Made by a program: the position numbers and the translations under genes. This document shows, piece after piece, positions 9,067-15,849 of a stretch of 17,938 nucleotides of DNA (the stretch's first letter is position 1; the number at the start of each line of letters is the position of its first letter). Origin of the DNA: JABDBK01 sp964453575 (GTDB taxonomy: Bacteria; Pseudomonadota; Gammaproteobacteria; DSM-16500); assembly GCA_964453575.1 (NCBI GenBank), contig CAYVRW010000047.1, positions 1 to 17,938 of the forward strand. The letters are read 5' to 3'. The notes under the pieces are model-generated. The model was not told where the DNA came from. It saw only the letters and a list, made by a program, of their open reading frames with translations, and ran no database searches.

Positions 9067-9873
9067 TTATGACATATCGCTTTTTTCCCTACCCTCCTCC
9101 AAATCTTTAAAACTCCAATGTTTTTTATCCATAAGCTGGCTCACCCTAACGCTTTGCAAGGCGTGCAGCATATTGCTAGGGATCTTTGGATTTTCTTTGG
9201 CCAACGCATCAATTAATACAGCCACACGTTGTCTTGCAAGATTTTCTTGTGAACCACATAAATTGCAGGGAATAATGGGAAACTTACGTTCTTTAGCATA
9301 ACTGATAATGTCTTTTTCCTGGCAATAAACTAAAGGACGTATGACAACATGTTTTTTATTATCACTTAACAGTTTGGGCGGCATGGAACGAATTTCGCCG
9401 CTATAAAGAATCGACATTAATAATGTTCGAATTAAATCATCTCTATGATGCCCCAAAGCAATTTTATTATACCCCTGCTCTTCCGCATAAGTATAAATAA
9501 TGCCTCGTCTTAATCTTGAACATAATGAACAATAGGTATTACCTTCAGGAACTTTCTCTTTAACAATGGAATAGGTATCTTTGGTTAAAATTTCATAAGG
9601 TATTTTTGCATCTTCTAACCATTGCCGTAATCCCGCATCACTCCAACCCGGCTGAGCTTGATCTAAGGTAAACGCAAAAATATCAAACCTGGCTTTCGCT
9701 CGTTGTTTTAGCAAGGTAAGTATACGCAGCATAGTGAATGAATCTTTGCCGCCAGATAAACAAACCATAATCCTATCGCCTGATTGGATAAGATTAAAAT
9801 CTGCTATGGCTTTCCCCGTATAATGTAATAATTTTTTTTCAACTGCTGATTCTTTTTGCAAAATTTGTACCAC
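9067..9873 (-). CDS. ttcA: tRNA 2-thiocytidine(32) synthetase TtcA
   Basis: TtcA adds sulfur to C32 of certain tRNAs, using ATP and an iron-sulfur cluster, in the cytoplasm. The 268-aa product has the PP-loop SGGKDS at residues 40-45, the CxxC pair C115/C118, the family signature GHHRDD at 141-146, and a second CxxC at C203/C206 that should complete the cluster ligands. The E. coli protein is about 40 residues longer, mostly at the ends. The start is GTG 9873: an in-frame stop lies three codons upstream (9880-9882), no ATG is available before the PP-loop except M37, and no Shine-Dalgarno is visible. The start lies only 11 nt past the T-run of the csp terminator, which makes its promoter and leader unusual. 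Copy B follows 70 bp downstream on the same strand. Confidence 0.93.
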   Translation of the reverse strand: MVQILQKESAVEKKLLHYTGKAIADFNLIQSGDRIMVCLSGGKDSFTMLRILTLLKQRAKARFDIFAFTLDQAQPGWSDAGLRQWLEDAKIPYEILTKDTYSIVKEKVPEGNTYCSLCSRLRRGIIYTYAEEQGYNKIALGHHRDDLIRTLLMSILYSGEIRSMPPKLLSDNKKHVVIRPLVYCQEKDIISYAKERKFPIIPCNLCGSQENLARQRVAVLIDALAKENPKIPSNMLHALQSVRVSQLMDKKHWSFKDLEEGREKSDMS

Positions 9874-9884
9874 TAAAATTTAAT

Positions 9885-9926
9885 AAAAAAAATGTTGCCA
9901 CTGAAGTGATACCACTTCAGGACAAC
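9885..9926 (-). terminator. Rho-independent terminator of the cold-shock gene
   Basis: CTGAAGTG (9901-9908) and CACTTCAG (9913-9920) form a perfect 8-bp stem with a 4-nt loop. GTTG (9894-9897) and CAAC (9923-9926) extend it after a small internal mismatch. On the minus strand the hairpin is followed by T8 (9892-9885). It is correctly placed to end csp transcription, immediately before ttcA. Confidence 0.85.
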
Positions 9927-9937
9927 AAAGTCAGTTA

Positions 9938-9962
9938 AATTCTTTATATATGGTAAAGAATT
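9938..9962 (-). repeat. Inverted repeat over the csp stop codon
   Basis: AATTCTTTA (9938-9946) and TAAAGAATT (9954-9962) form a 9-bp A/T-rich stem with a 7-nt loop. It overlaps the stop codon of the cold-shock gene (9961-9963). It lies just upstream, on the minus strand, of the intrinsic terminator, giving two stacked hairpins in the 3' end of the transcript. No T-run follows, so it is not a terminator on its own. Confidence 0.6.
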
Positions 9963-10173
9963 ATTCCACGACAGAAACATCTTCTGCTTGCAGACCTTTT
10001 TGGCCTTGTGCAACAGAAAATTCAACGCGTTGACCTTCTTCTAATGAACGATATCCATCGCCACGAATGGCACGGAAGTGAACGAATACATCGCCACCTT
10101 GATCCCTTTGTATAAAGCCATAACCCTTGCTATTATTAAACCACTTCACGGTTCCATTTTCACGTGCTGACAT
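9961..10173 (-). CDS. csp: Cold-shock domain protein (CspA family)
   Basis: The 70-residue product is a single cold-shock domain, an OB-fold that binds single-stranded RNA/DNA and acts as an RNA chaperone. It shows G-T-V-K-W-F-N at 7-13, RNP1 KGYGFIQ at 16-22 and RNP2 VFVHF at 29-33. The start is ATG 10173, preceded by AGAAGG with 8-nt spacing. A GTG three codons upstream is in frame but overlaps that ribosome binding site, so it is rejected. It is probably a single-gene transcript, since a strong terminator follows. The leader of at least 100 nt is A/T-rich and holds a short CCTGA/TCAGG hairpin (10206-10218). Which Csp paralogue this is cannot be told from sequence alone. Confidence 0.95.
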   Translation of the reverse strand: MSARENGTVKWFNNSKGYGFIQRDQGGDVFVHFRAIRGDGYRSLEEGQRVEFSVAQGQKGLQAEDVSVVE

Positions 10174-10227
10174 ACTACACACCTTCTTAAATTAAACATG
10201 TATACCCTGATATTCAGGTACTTTAAA

Positions 10228-10233
10228 ATCATA
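10228..10233 (-). promoter_or_regulatory. Possible -10 element upstream of csp
   Basis: On the minus strand this reads TATGAT, about 55 bases before the csp start codon. No convincing -35 is found at 16-18 bp; the nearest TTGCTA (10255-10260) is 21 bp away. Tentative. Confidence 0.25.
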
Positions 10234-10262
10234 TCAGAAACATTTTATAGATGGTAGCAAAT

Positions 10263-10284
10263 AAAAAAACGGCACGCTTTCGTG
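10263..10284 (-). terminator. Weak intrinsic terminator after the deacetylase gene
   Basis: On the minus strand CACG (10284-10281), an AAAG loop and CGTG (10276-10273) form a short stem. After three bases it is followed by T7 (10269-10263). It is placed 25-45 bases after the deacetylase stop. The stem is only 4 bp, so efficiency is uncertain. Confidence 0.4.
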
Positions 10285-10308
10285 ATCAAATTTTAATTTT
10301 TATTTGTG

Positions 10309-11118
10309 TTATTGTACAAATAATTCTTTAAATCTCACTAACTTTATTTGAGCATGCTCTAAAAGTTTCATCATATGTTCACTTTTTATAAATGCATATT
10401 CTTTTGATCTTGAATAACGAATCTTGTCCTCACTGTAAGCATCTTCTAAACCAGGATGACACATAATTAAACCACCTGAGCGAATATTATTTAAAAATAG
10501 ACCAAAATAAACTTCATAGGGCTTAATATGATCAAATGAATAGACACCAGAAAATGAACTATTATGCGGAATGTGTTCTATTGTCAACCTTTTCTTGAAG
10601 GTTATTGCTCCGGAAAATTGCAGAACAAGTTTTTTTATATAAGCTGGGGTCTTCATATTCCAAAGAATATAAGGATCATGCGTACAACGAATATAACAAT
10701 CATGCTGACGTAATCTTTTTTCATAAACTTCAAACAGAACATCACGTATGACGGGAAATTGGTGTATATGCTGGTGGCCATCAATAAAATCAGGCAACAT
10801 GCTCATAGAGGAAATAAATTGATCTAATTGAGCATTTAACTCTTCACGAATGGCATTTTTATTTAATAGCCGCAAATGTGATTTTAATAATACATGGGTC
10901 AAAGGCATAAACCTCTGCCCTTCTGTTAAATTAAAATGCAAGCCTATATCTACCTTATTCTTATAAGGAAGAAGCCAGTTTGCATAAAGCGGCCAATCTA
11001 AACCCGTTACCATACAACTCGCAGCTGTTAAGCGTCTGTTCTTTAATAAATCGATTATTGCTTGAGAAATCGCGTGAGTTTGTCCATAATCGTCAGCGCA
11101 GAGTATGATATGTTTCAT
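10309..11118 (-). CDS. YdjC/ChbG/HpnK-family carbohydrate deacetylase, NaxD-like
   Basis: The 269-aa product belongs to the metal-dependent YdjC deacetylase fold, which removes N-acetyl groups from sugars. Visible motifs are ADDYGQTH at 8-15 (metal Asp), GLHFNLTEG at 59-67 (H61), DGHQHIHQFP at 113-122 (metal His) and HPG at 221-223. Its neighbours are an ArnT-like and a GtrB-like glycosyltransferase. With them the closest functional precedent is Francisella NaxD, which deacetylates undecaprenyl-phosphate N-acetylgalactosamine before transfer to lipid A. ChbG (chitooligosaccharide deacetylase) and HpnK (hopanoid-associated) share the fold and cannot be excluded. The start ATG 11118 has only a weak GGGTG upstream. 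It is transcribed divergently from the membrane glycosyltransferase, 48 bp away. The acetyl-sugar substrate is inferred. Confidence 0.85.
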   Translation of the reverse strand: MKHIILCADDYGQTHAISQAIIDLLKNRRLTAASCMVTGLDWPLYANWLLPYKNKVDIGLHFNLTEGQRFMPLTHVLLKSHLRLLNKNAIREELNAQLDQFISSMSMLPDFIDGHQHIHQFPVIRDVLFEVYEKRLRQHDCYIRCTHDPYILWNMKTPAYIKKLVLQFSGAITFKKRLTIEHIPHNSSFSGVYSFDHIKPYEVYFGLFLNNIRSGGLIMCHPGLEDAYSEDKIRYSRSKEYAFIKSEHMMKLLEHAQIKLVRFKELFVQ

Positions 11119-11166
11119 AATACACCCATATCTATGATATAAAAGATAATTTACGGGAATTAAAAC

Positions 11167-12936
11167 GTGTTATCAACACAAAAAAATGGAATGATCAAAG
11201 AATGGTTTCATGATTTATTTATCATGATTGTGGGATTAGTTTTTTTCTATGCGTTATGGCTAGGATCTTATCCTTTATTTACACCTGATGAAGGCCGCTA
11301 CTCTGAAATAGCACGCGAAATGATAGTCACCGGCGACTATATAACGCCGCACCTTAATGGCATCCCTTTTCTTGATAAACCTATTCTTTATTACTGGCTG
11401 CAAGCATCTGCTATTAAACTTTTTGGTCTTAAAGAATGGGCGTTGCGATTTTGGCCTGCATGCATTGGCATTATGGGCTGCATAGCCCTATATATTGCTG
11501 GACGCATACTTTATAATCGCCGCGCGGGAATCTTGTCTGCTGTTATGTTAGCAACCAGCCCGCTTTATTTCGGCGGCTCGCATTATGCAAATCTTGATTT
11601 AGAAGTATCAGTGTTTTTGAGTAATTCTTTGTTATTATTTATTTCCGCAATTAATACTCCATCAAAACAAAGTCGCACATTGTTGCTTATCTTAGCTTAT
11701 GTTTTTTCCGCACTGGCGGTATTAACCAAAGGTTTAATTGGTATTGCCTTTCCTATCATGATTATAGGCAGCTGGATATTGCTGCTTAACCGCTGGCAGG
11801 TACTGCTGCAAATACGATTAATGATGGGGCTTTTTTTATTTATCATGATTGCAGTGCCATGGTTTATCCTCGCACAACGTGCTAATCCTCAATTTTTTAA
11901 TTATTTTTTTGTGTTGCAGCAATTTTCGCGCTTCCTGACTAAAGCAGATTTTAATAATCAATCCACTCCATGGTTTTATATTCCTATTATACTGGCAGGC
12001 TTTTTTCCTTGGGCATGTTTTCTTTTTCAAGCATTGTTCCAACACATAAAATCCATATGGAAAGATAAACAAAAACATGCATCGGAATTATTTATTCTTA
12101 TTTGGTTTTTGGTAATATTTGCTTTCTTTTCTATTCCTAAATCAAAAACCATCGGCTATATACTTCCCGTTTTTCCTGCACTTTCTTTAATGGTAGGTAA
12201 TTATTTAAGTCTCCATTGGAATAAGCTCAAAAGTTTACGCAGTGGGATTTTTTTATTTATCGGCATAAGTCTTATGCTTGCGGTTTTTTTATTAGTTGAA
12301 CCAAAGAACAATTTTTTACATCTAGACTTGCGATTAACGCCTTATCTCATGACAAGCGGCGTTATTTTAGCTGTTGGCGCATTAACGATTTATATACTTT
12401 TTAGATTAAATAAATTTATCCAGTTATTTAGTTGCATTGCTCTTACTATCGCGTTATTTTTACTTTGTCTTTTGAGTTCTGCTGTTATTATCAATCAAAA
12501 ATCCATAAAACCACTCGCTCATACCATTATGACTTCTATTAAACCCACTGATGAGGTCATTACTTATTATCGATATTTTCATGACTTGCCTCTTTATCTG
12601 CAACGCCGCATCACAGTCGTTGCCAATTGGCATGCGGATGATATTACAAGATACGATAATTGGCAGCGTGCATTATGGTATCACAGAGGTTCTGTTGACA
12701 GCTCGACATGGCTAATTGAAAAATCTGAGCTATTTGCGAGATGGAAAAGTGATAAACGATTATTTTTATTAATTTCGGATGATTTATATCCTATTTTTAT
12801 GCAAAAATTACGTGAATATGATGATACTGCAAAAACATATTTGTTAAGCAGTATGAATTATAATAATAGGGATACAGTATTTTTGGTGAGTAATCAAGAT
12901 TCTCCATCAAACCCAAGCTTCACCGCCAAAATATAA
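11167..12936 (+). CDS. ArnT-like (GT39/GT83) undecaprenyl-phosphate-sugar: lipid A glycosyltransferase, FlmK-like
   Basis: The 589-aa product is an inner-membrane protein with about 13 hydrophobic segments, the first near residues 17-35 and the last near 425-445, then a soluble C-terminal part of about 140 residues. That matches the ArnT layout. The first periplasmic loop has the family motif T39-P-D-E-G-R-Y-S-E with the catalytic D41/E42, followed by LDKPILYYWLQA at 69-80. Such enzymes take a sugar from undecaprenyl phosphate and attach it to lipid A, or sometimes to another acceptor, at the periplasmic face. The start used is GTG 11167, with GGGA about 9 nt upstream. ATG 11191 is an alternative, but its ribosome binding site is poorer. 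The last 43 bp overlap the convergent GT2 gene. Amino-sugar donor and lipid A acceptor are inferred from context. Confidence 0.88.
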   Translation: MLSTQKNGMIKEWFHDLFIMIVGLVFFYALWLGSYPLFTPDEGRYSEIAREMIVTGDYITPHLNGIPFLDKPILYYWLQASAIKLFGLKEWALRFWPACIGIMGCIALYIAGRILYNRRAGILSAVMLATSPLYFGGSHYANLDLEVSVFLSNSLLLFISAINTPSKQSRTLLLILAYVFSALAVLTKGLIGIAFPIMIIGSWILLLNRWQVLLQIRLMMGLFLFIMIAVPWFILAQRANPQFFNYFFVLQQFSRFLTKADFNNQSTPWFYIPIILAGFFPWACFLFQALFQHIKSIWKDKQKHASELFILIWFLVIFAFFSIPKSKTIGYILPVFPALSLMVGNYLSLHWNKLKSLRSGIFLFIGISLMLAVFLLVEPKNNFLHLDLRLTPYLMTSGVILAVGALTIYILFRLNKFIQLFSCIALTIALFLLCLLSSAVIINQKSIKPLAHTIMTSIKPTDEVITYYRYFHDLPLYLQRRITVVANWHADDITRYDNWQRALWYHRGSVDSSTWLIEKSELFARWKSDKRLFLLISDDLYPIFMQKLREYDDTAKTYLLSSMNYNNRDTVFLVSNQDSPSNPSFTAKI

Positions 12937-13871
12937 TTAGGCCTTTGTTTTACTTCTGTAAAAATACGCGCAATATATTCTCCTAAAATTCCTATAGAAA
13001 GCAGCTGAACGCCGCCAAAAAACATAATGGCGGCAGCTAACGTTGGAAAACCTGGAAGGTCTGCGCCAAATAACATGGTCACCGTCACAATATAAATGGC
13101 ATAAATGAGTGAAACCAAGGAAATGGTAAATCCAATCAAACCCCATATTCTAAGAGGCACATCAGAAAATGAGGTTATACCCGTAATAGCAAGCTCCGTT
13201 AATTTACTAAAGCCCCAACCACTTTTACCTTGGGTACGTTCTTTGACATCATAAGGCACTGGACAAGTTTGAAAACCTACCCAAGCATATAAACCTTTCA
13301 TAAAACGGGTGCGTTCGCTAACATTATTTAGTGCATTAATCACTTTCCTATCCAGCAAACGAAAATCACCCGCATGATTAGGAATAGTGATTTTCGACAT
13401 TTTTGACATTAGCCAATAAAAAAGATGGGCAAAACTACGTTTAATACGAGATTCATTTTGACGGCTATTACGTAAACCATAAACCATATCGCAGCCGCTT
13501 GCCCACTTCTCCAAAAAGACAGGGATAAGCTCGATAGGATGTTGAAAATCAGCATCAATCAAAATAGCTATATCGCCCTTGCAATGTTCTAAACCTGCGG
13601 TCAAAGCAGTTTCTTTACCAAAGTTACGTGAAAACCCCAATACTTTAAGAGGCATGCTAGTTAGAAGCTTATGAGCCATTTCTACAGTTGCATCTTTACT
13701 GCCATCATCTACCACGATGATTTCATAATGGTTTGTGAGTGAGATCAAGCAGGTATTCAATTCCAGCAAAAACTGGCTTATATTAAGTTGTTCATTAAAC
13801 ACAGGAATAATGCAGGAAATAAATAGTTCTTTATTTTCAATGAGTTGAGATCTTTTAATTTGCGGCACCAT
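12894..13871 (-). CDS. GT2 polyprenyl-phosphate glycosyltransferase (GtrB/DPM1-like, FlmF2-like)
   Basis: The 325-aa product has a GT-A catalytic domain at residues ~17-235: VVDDGS 53-58, DADFQHP 106-112, GDFRLLDR 168-175 and KSGWGFSKL 216-224. Two C-terminal membrane helices follow (~243-266 and ~276-299). This is the GtrB/DPM1/ArnC pattern. The enzyme moves a sugar from a nucleotide donor to undecaprenyl phosphate on the cytoplasmic face. It would load the carrier used by the convergent ArnT-like enzyme, with the YdjC-type deacetylase acting in between, as in Francisella FlmF2-NaxD-FlmK. The start ATG 13871 has GGAG 8 nt upstream. The 3' end overlaps the neighbouring gene by 43 bp. The sugar is not determined by sequence. 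Confidence 0.9.
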   Translation of the reverse strand: MVPQIKRSQLIENKELFISCIIPVFNEQLNISQFLLELNTCLISLTNHYEIIVVDDGSKDATVEMAHKLLTSMPLKVLGFSRNFGKETALTAGLEHCKGDIAILIDADFQHPIELIPVFLEKWASGCDMVYGLRNSRQNESRIKRSFAHLFYWLMSKMSKITIPNHAGDFRLLDRKVINALNNVSERTRFMKGLYAWVGFQTCPVPYDVKERTQGKSGWGFSKLTELAITGITSFSDVPLRIWGLIGFTISLVSLIYAIYIVTVTMLFGADLPGFPTLAAAIMFFGGVQLLSIGILGEYIARIFTEVKQRPNYILAVKLGFDGES

Positions 13872-13914
13872 AACATCCTCTCCTTTTGATATACAAAAAA
13901 TGACGGTATTTTGG

Positions 13915-13943
13915 TTAACTTTTGATCACTTTTTGTGTACAAT
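13915..13943 (+). promoter_or_regulatory. Sigma-70-type promoter of the symporter gene
   Basis: TTAACT (13915-13920) and TACAAT (13938-13943) are separated by exactly 17 bp. Transcription would start near 13950, leaving a leader of about 105 nt. The same intergenic region must also hold the promoter of the divergent GT2 gene. Confidence 0.5.
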
Positions 13944-13963
13944 AGATAGCATTAGATAGCATT
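13944..13963. repeat. Tandem 10-bp direct repeat at the symporter transcription start
   Basis: AGATAGCATT occurs twice back to back (13944-13953 and 13954-13963), directly downstream of the predicted -10 box. It could be a regulator site or a simple local duplication. Confidence 0.6.
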
Positions 13964-14000
13964 GTGGCCAAAGTCATTTGTTTGGTTTAAAATGTGGCCA
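13963..14000. repeat. Paired TGTGGCCA boxes, 30 bp apart
   Basis: TGTGGCCA is found at 13963-13970 and again at 13993-14000. The core TGGCCA is palindromic. The 30-bp spacing is close to three helical turns, in the leader of the symporter gene. It may be an operator pair; no regulator is identified. Confidence 0.4.
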
Positions 14001-14056
14001 TTAATATACAAATTTTCACTCCAATAATAGCTATAAATCATAGTTAAGGGTAGATC

Positions 14057-15304
14057 ATGCAAAATAAAATGTTTTGGTACATCATGGCAAGCATATTCCT
14101 CGGTACATTGGGAGGATATTACTTTCCCGAGCAAATGATTTCTATCAGTTGGATAGGTAAATTATTTATTAACTTACTAAAACTCATTGCACTTCCTCTT
14201 ATCTTTTCTGCGCTGGTCAGCGCAATTACGTCCATTGGCAATGTCAAACGCTTAGGTTCAATAGGTATTTATACCATTACTTATGTTTTATTGAGCGTAT
14301 CGTTTGCAGTATTGATAGGTTTAACATTATTAAATGTCATTAAACCTGGTGTAGGTGTTCCGCCTGAATTAATCCTTGCTAATGCTACGCCAGAACATTT
14401 CAAACATTTAGATTTTGGGTCATTTTTACTTTCAATATTTCCACCCAATATCATTGCTGCCGCCGCAAAATTTGAAATCATGCCCATTGTTTTATTCAGT
14501 ATAGCTTTTTCTATTGCTTGTATTTCAGTTGGGGAAACCGCAAAACCCATCGTCGAATTTTTTGTAGGCTTACGAAATATCTTTGTAAAAATGATTATTT
14601 GGTTAATGTTTCTCACGCCTGTTGGATTATTTTCTTTGTTAGGGACGGCGGTTGCTGAAGCGGCATTACAAGAACGATTAATGCAAAGTATAAAAGGCAT
14701 GTTGATTTTTATTATCGTATTTTTATTTGGCCTGTTTTTACAAATATTATGGCAATTTGCAATAGTTAAATTTGTGACGCGCAAAAAAGCTAAGGAATTT
14801 ACCCGCGATACTTCAAACGCCATGTTAACGGCGTTTGTCACTTCAAGTTCGATCGCGACACTGCCTGTTGCATTAATGGCTGCAAAAAAACAGGATATTA
14901 GCGATGAGGTTGCTCGATTTGTTTTACCTTTTGCAACCACCATCAACTTGGCTGGAACTGCTATGTATGAAGCAGTTTCAACGTTATTCTTCTGTCAGAT
15001 TTTGGGTATGGATCTTTCTATTTTTTCACAAATTGGAATTTTCATTACATCTATTATGGCGGGCATGGGGGCTACGGGTATTCCTGAGGGTGGTTTAGTG
15101 ACCATGGTCATGGTATTACGCAGTGTCAACGTTCCGACTTCTGCTATTGCTTTGTTGCTGCCGTTTGATCGCATTTTAGATCGGTTTAGAACGATGACGA
15201 ATGTTTGGGGCGATTTGGTGTGTGCTGCGACGGTGGATCATTTTACTAAACTCAAGCAAGAAAAAGCTAGTGTAGTTATTACGGAAGAAAAAATTTATTC
15301 ATAA
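14057..15304 (+). CDS. Dicarboxylate/amino acid:cation symporter (DAACS, glutamate/aspartate transporter family)
   Basis: The 415-aa product is an inner-membrane secondary transporter of the GltPh/GltP/DctA fold, of normal family length. Signatures are the serine-rich hairpin SSSIATLP at 263-270, NLAGT at 297-301 in the broken helix 7, GIPEGG at 341-346 in the second hairpin, and D371-x3-D375-x2-R378-x3-N382-x3-D386 in helix 8. D375 and R378 match GltPh D394 and R397, which hold the amino group and side-chain carboxylate of the substrate, so glutamate or aspartate is likely. The NMDGT motif has lost its Asp (Ala299 in place of GltPh D312), which removes a sodium ligand and suggests altered ion coupling. 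ATG 14057 has AAGGG 7 nt upstream. No clear terminator follows it. Confidence 0.9.
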   Translation: MQNKMFWYIMASIFLGTLGGYYFPEQMISISWIGKLFINLLKLIALPLIFSALVSAITSIGNVKRLGSIGIYTITYVLLSVSFAVLIGLTLLNVIKPGVGVPPELILANATPEHFKHLDFGSFLLSIFPPNIIAAAAKFEIMPIVLFSIAFSIACISVGETAKPIVEFFVGLRNIFVKMIIWLMFLTPVGLFSLLGTAVAEAALQERLMQSIKGMLIFIIVFLFGLFLQILWQFAIVKFVTRKKAKEFTRDTSNAMLTAFVTSSSIATLPVALMAAKKQDISDEVARFVLPFATTINLAGTAMYEAVSTLFFCQILGMDLSIFSQIGIFITSIMAGMGATGIPEGGLVTMVMVLRSVNVPTSAIALLLPFDRILDRFRTMTNVWGDLVCAATVDHFTKLKQEKASVVITEEKIYS

Positions 15305-15309
15305 AGTTA

Positions 15310-15339
15310 TTGATTTAAGAATAAGATAAATGTTATAAG
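15310..15339 (+). promoter_or_regulatory. Possible sigma-70 promoter of the pilus operon
   Basis: TTGATT (15310-15315) and TATAAG (15334-15339) are 18 bp apart, placing transcription start about 100 nt before pilA. No sigma-54 GG-N10-GC element is visible in this gap. A short GCACT/AGTGC palindrome lies at 15387-15398. Confidence 0.3.
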
Positions 15340-15447
15340 TATTTTCTCTTCTGATTTATCCTCAACAATTCCTCAAGTATATCGCTGCACTCCAGTGCCC
15401 ACCCTCAATTTCTCTGATTTTCATTTATAACTAATAAGGATTATTCC

Positions 15448-15849
15448 ATGCAAAAAAAATTATACCCCGGTTTTTCACTCATTGAACTCATGATTGTCGT
15501 AGCCATCATTGGCATACTTACTGCTTTTGCCATTCCCTCCTACAAAAATTACACTGAACGTGCACGTTTTACTGAAGTCATCATGGCTGCTGAACCGTTT
15601 AAAACAGCGATATCGTTAGCCATTCAACAAGGAGCTGCCATAAGTGAGATCACACATAATGTATACGGTATTCCGCCTGAACCTCCTCCTACCAAAAACA
15701 TTGCCAGTGTAAAAGTATCGCAAGGAATTATCACAGCCACCTCCACAAAAGCGGCAGGCCAAGCAACATTTATCTTGACCCCTGATCAAGATGGAAATGT
15801 TTGGAGTGTTTCAGGCAGCTGCCTTAATGCCGGACTTTGCAATGTCTGA
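15448..15849 (+). CDS. pilA: Type IV major pilin PilA
   Basis: The 133-aa prepilin has a class III leader of eight residues (MQKKLYPG) with the cleavage Gly8, mature Phe9 and the conserved Glu at mature position 5 (E13). The hydrophobic assembly helix of residues 9-30 and the IPSYKNYTERAR segment typical of gammaproteobacterial pilins follow. PilD would cleave and methylate it, and it would polymerise into the type IV pilus fibre. Two C-terminal cysteines, C125 and C131, should form the usual disulfide but enclose only five residues, giving a very small D-region. AAGGA lies 8 nt before ATG 15448. Its stop codon overlaps the start of pilB. Confidence 0.93.
   Translation: MQKKLYPGFSLIELMIVVAIIGILTAFAIPSYKNYTERARFTEVIMAAEPFKTAISLAIQQGAAISEITHNVYGIPPEPPPTKNIASVKVSQGIITATSTKAAGQATFILTPDQDGNVWSVSGSCLNAGLCNV

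Noticed and set aside
10174..10182. GTG start three codons upstream for the cold-shock gene
   Set aside because: It overlaps the AGAAGG ribosome binding site that is correctly spaced for ATG 10173; the family also starts at that position.
11836..12078. 80-codon minus-strand frame within the membrane glycosyltransferase gene
   Set aside because: Antisense shadow of a strongly supported membrane protein gene, with no ribosome binding site seen.
14281..14946. 221-codon open frame on the minus strand
   Set aside because: It lies wholly antisense inside the well-supported symporter gene, has low-complexity shadow composition and matches no family I recognise.
15305..15447. Sigma-54 promoter for pilA
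   Set aside because: Many pilA genes use one, but no GG-N10-GC element is present in the gap.
15791..15841. Upstream ATG for pilB inside pilA
   Set aside because: It would add 17 non-conserved residues read from pilA in another frame. ATG 15842 overlaps the pilA stop, as usual for coupled genes.
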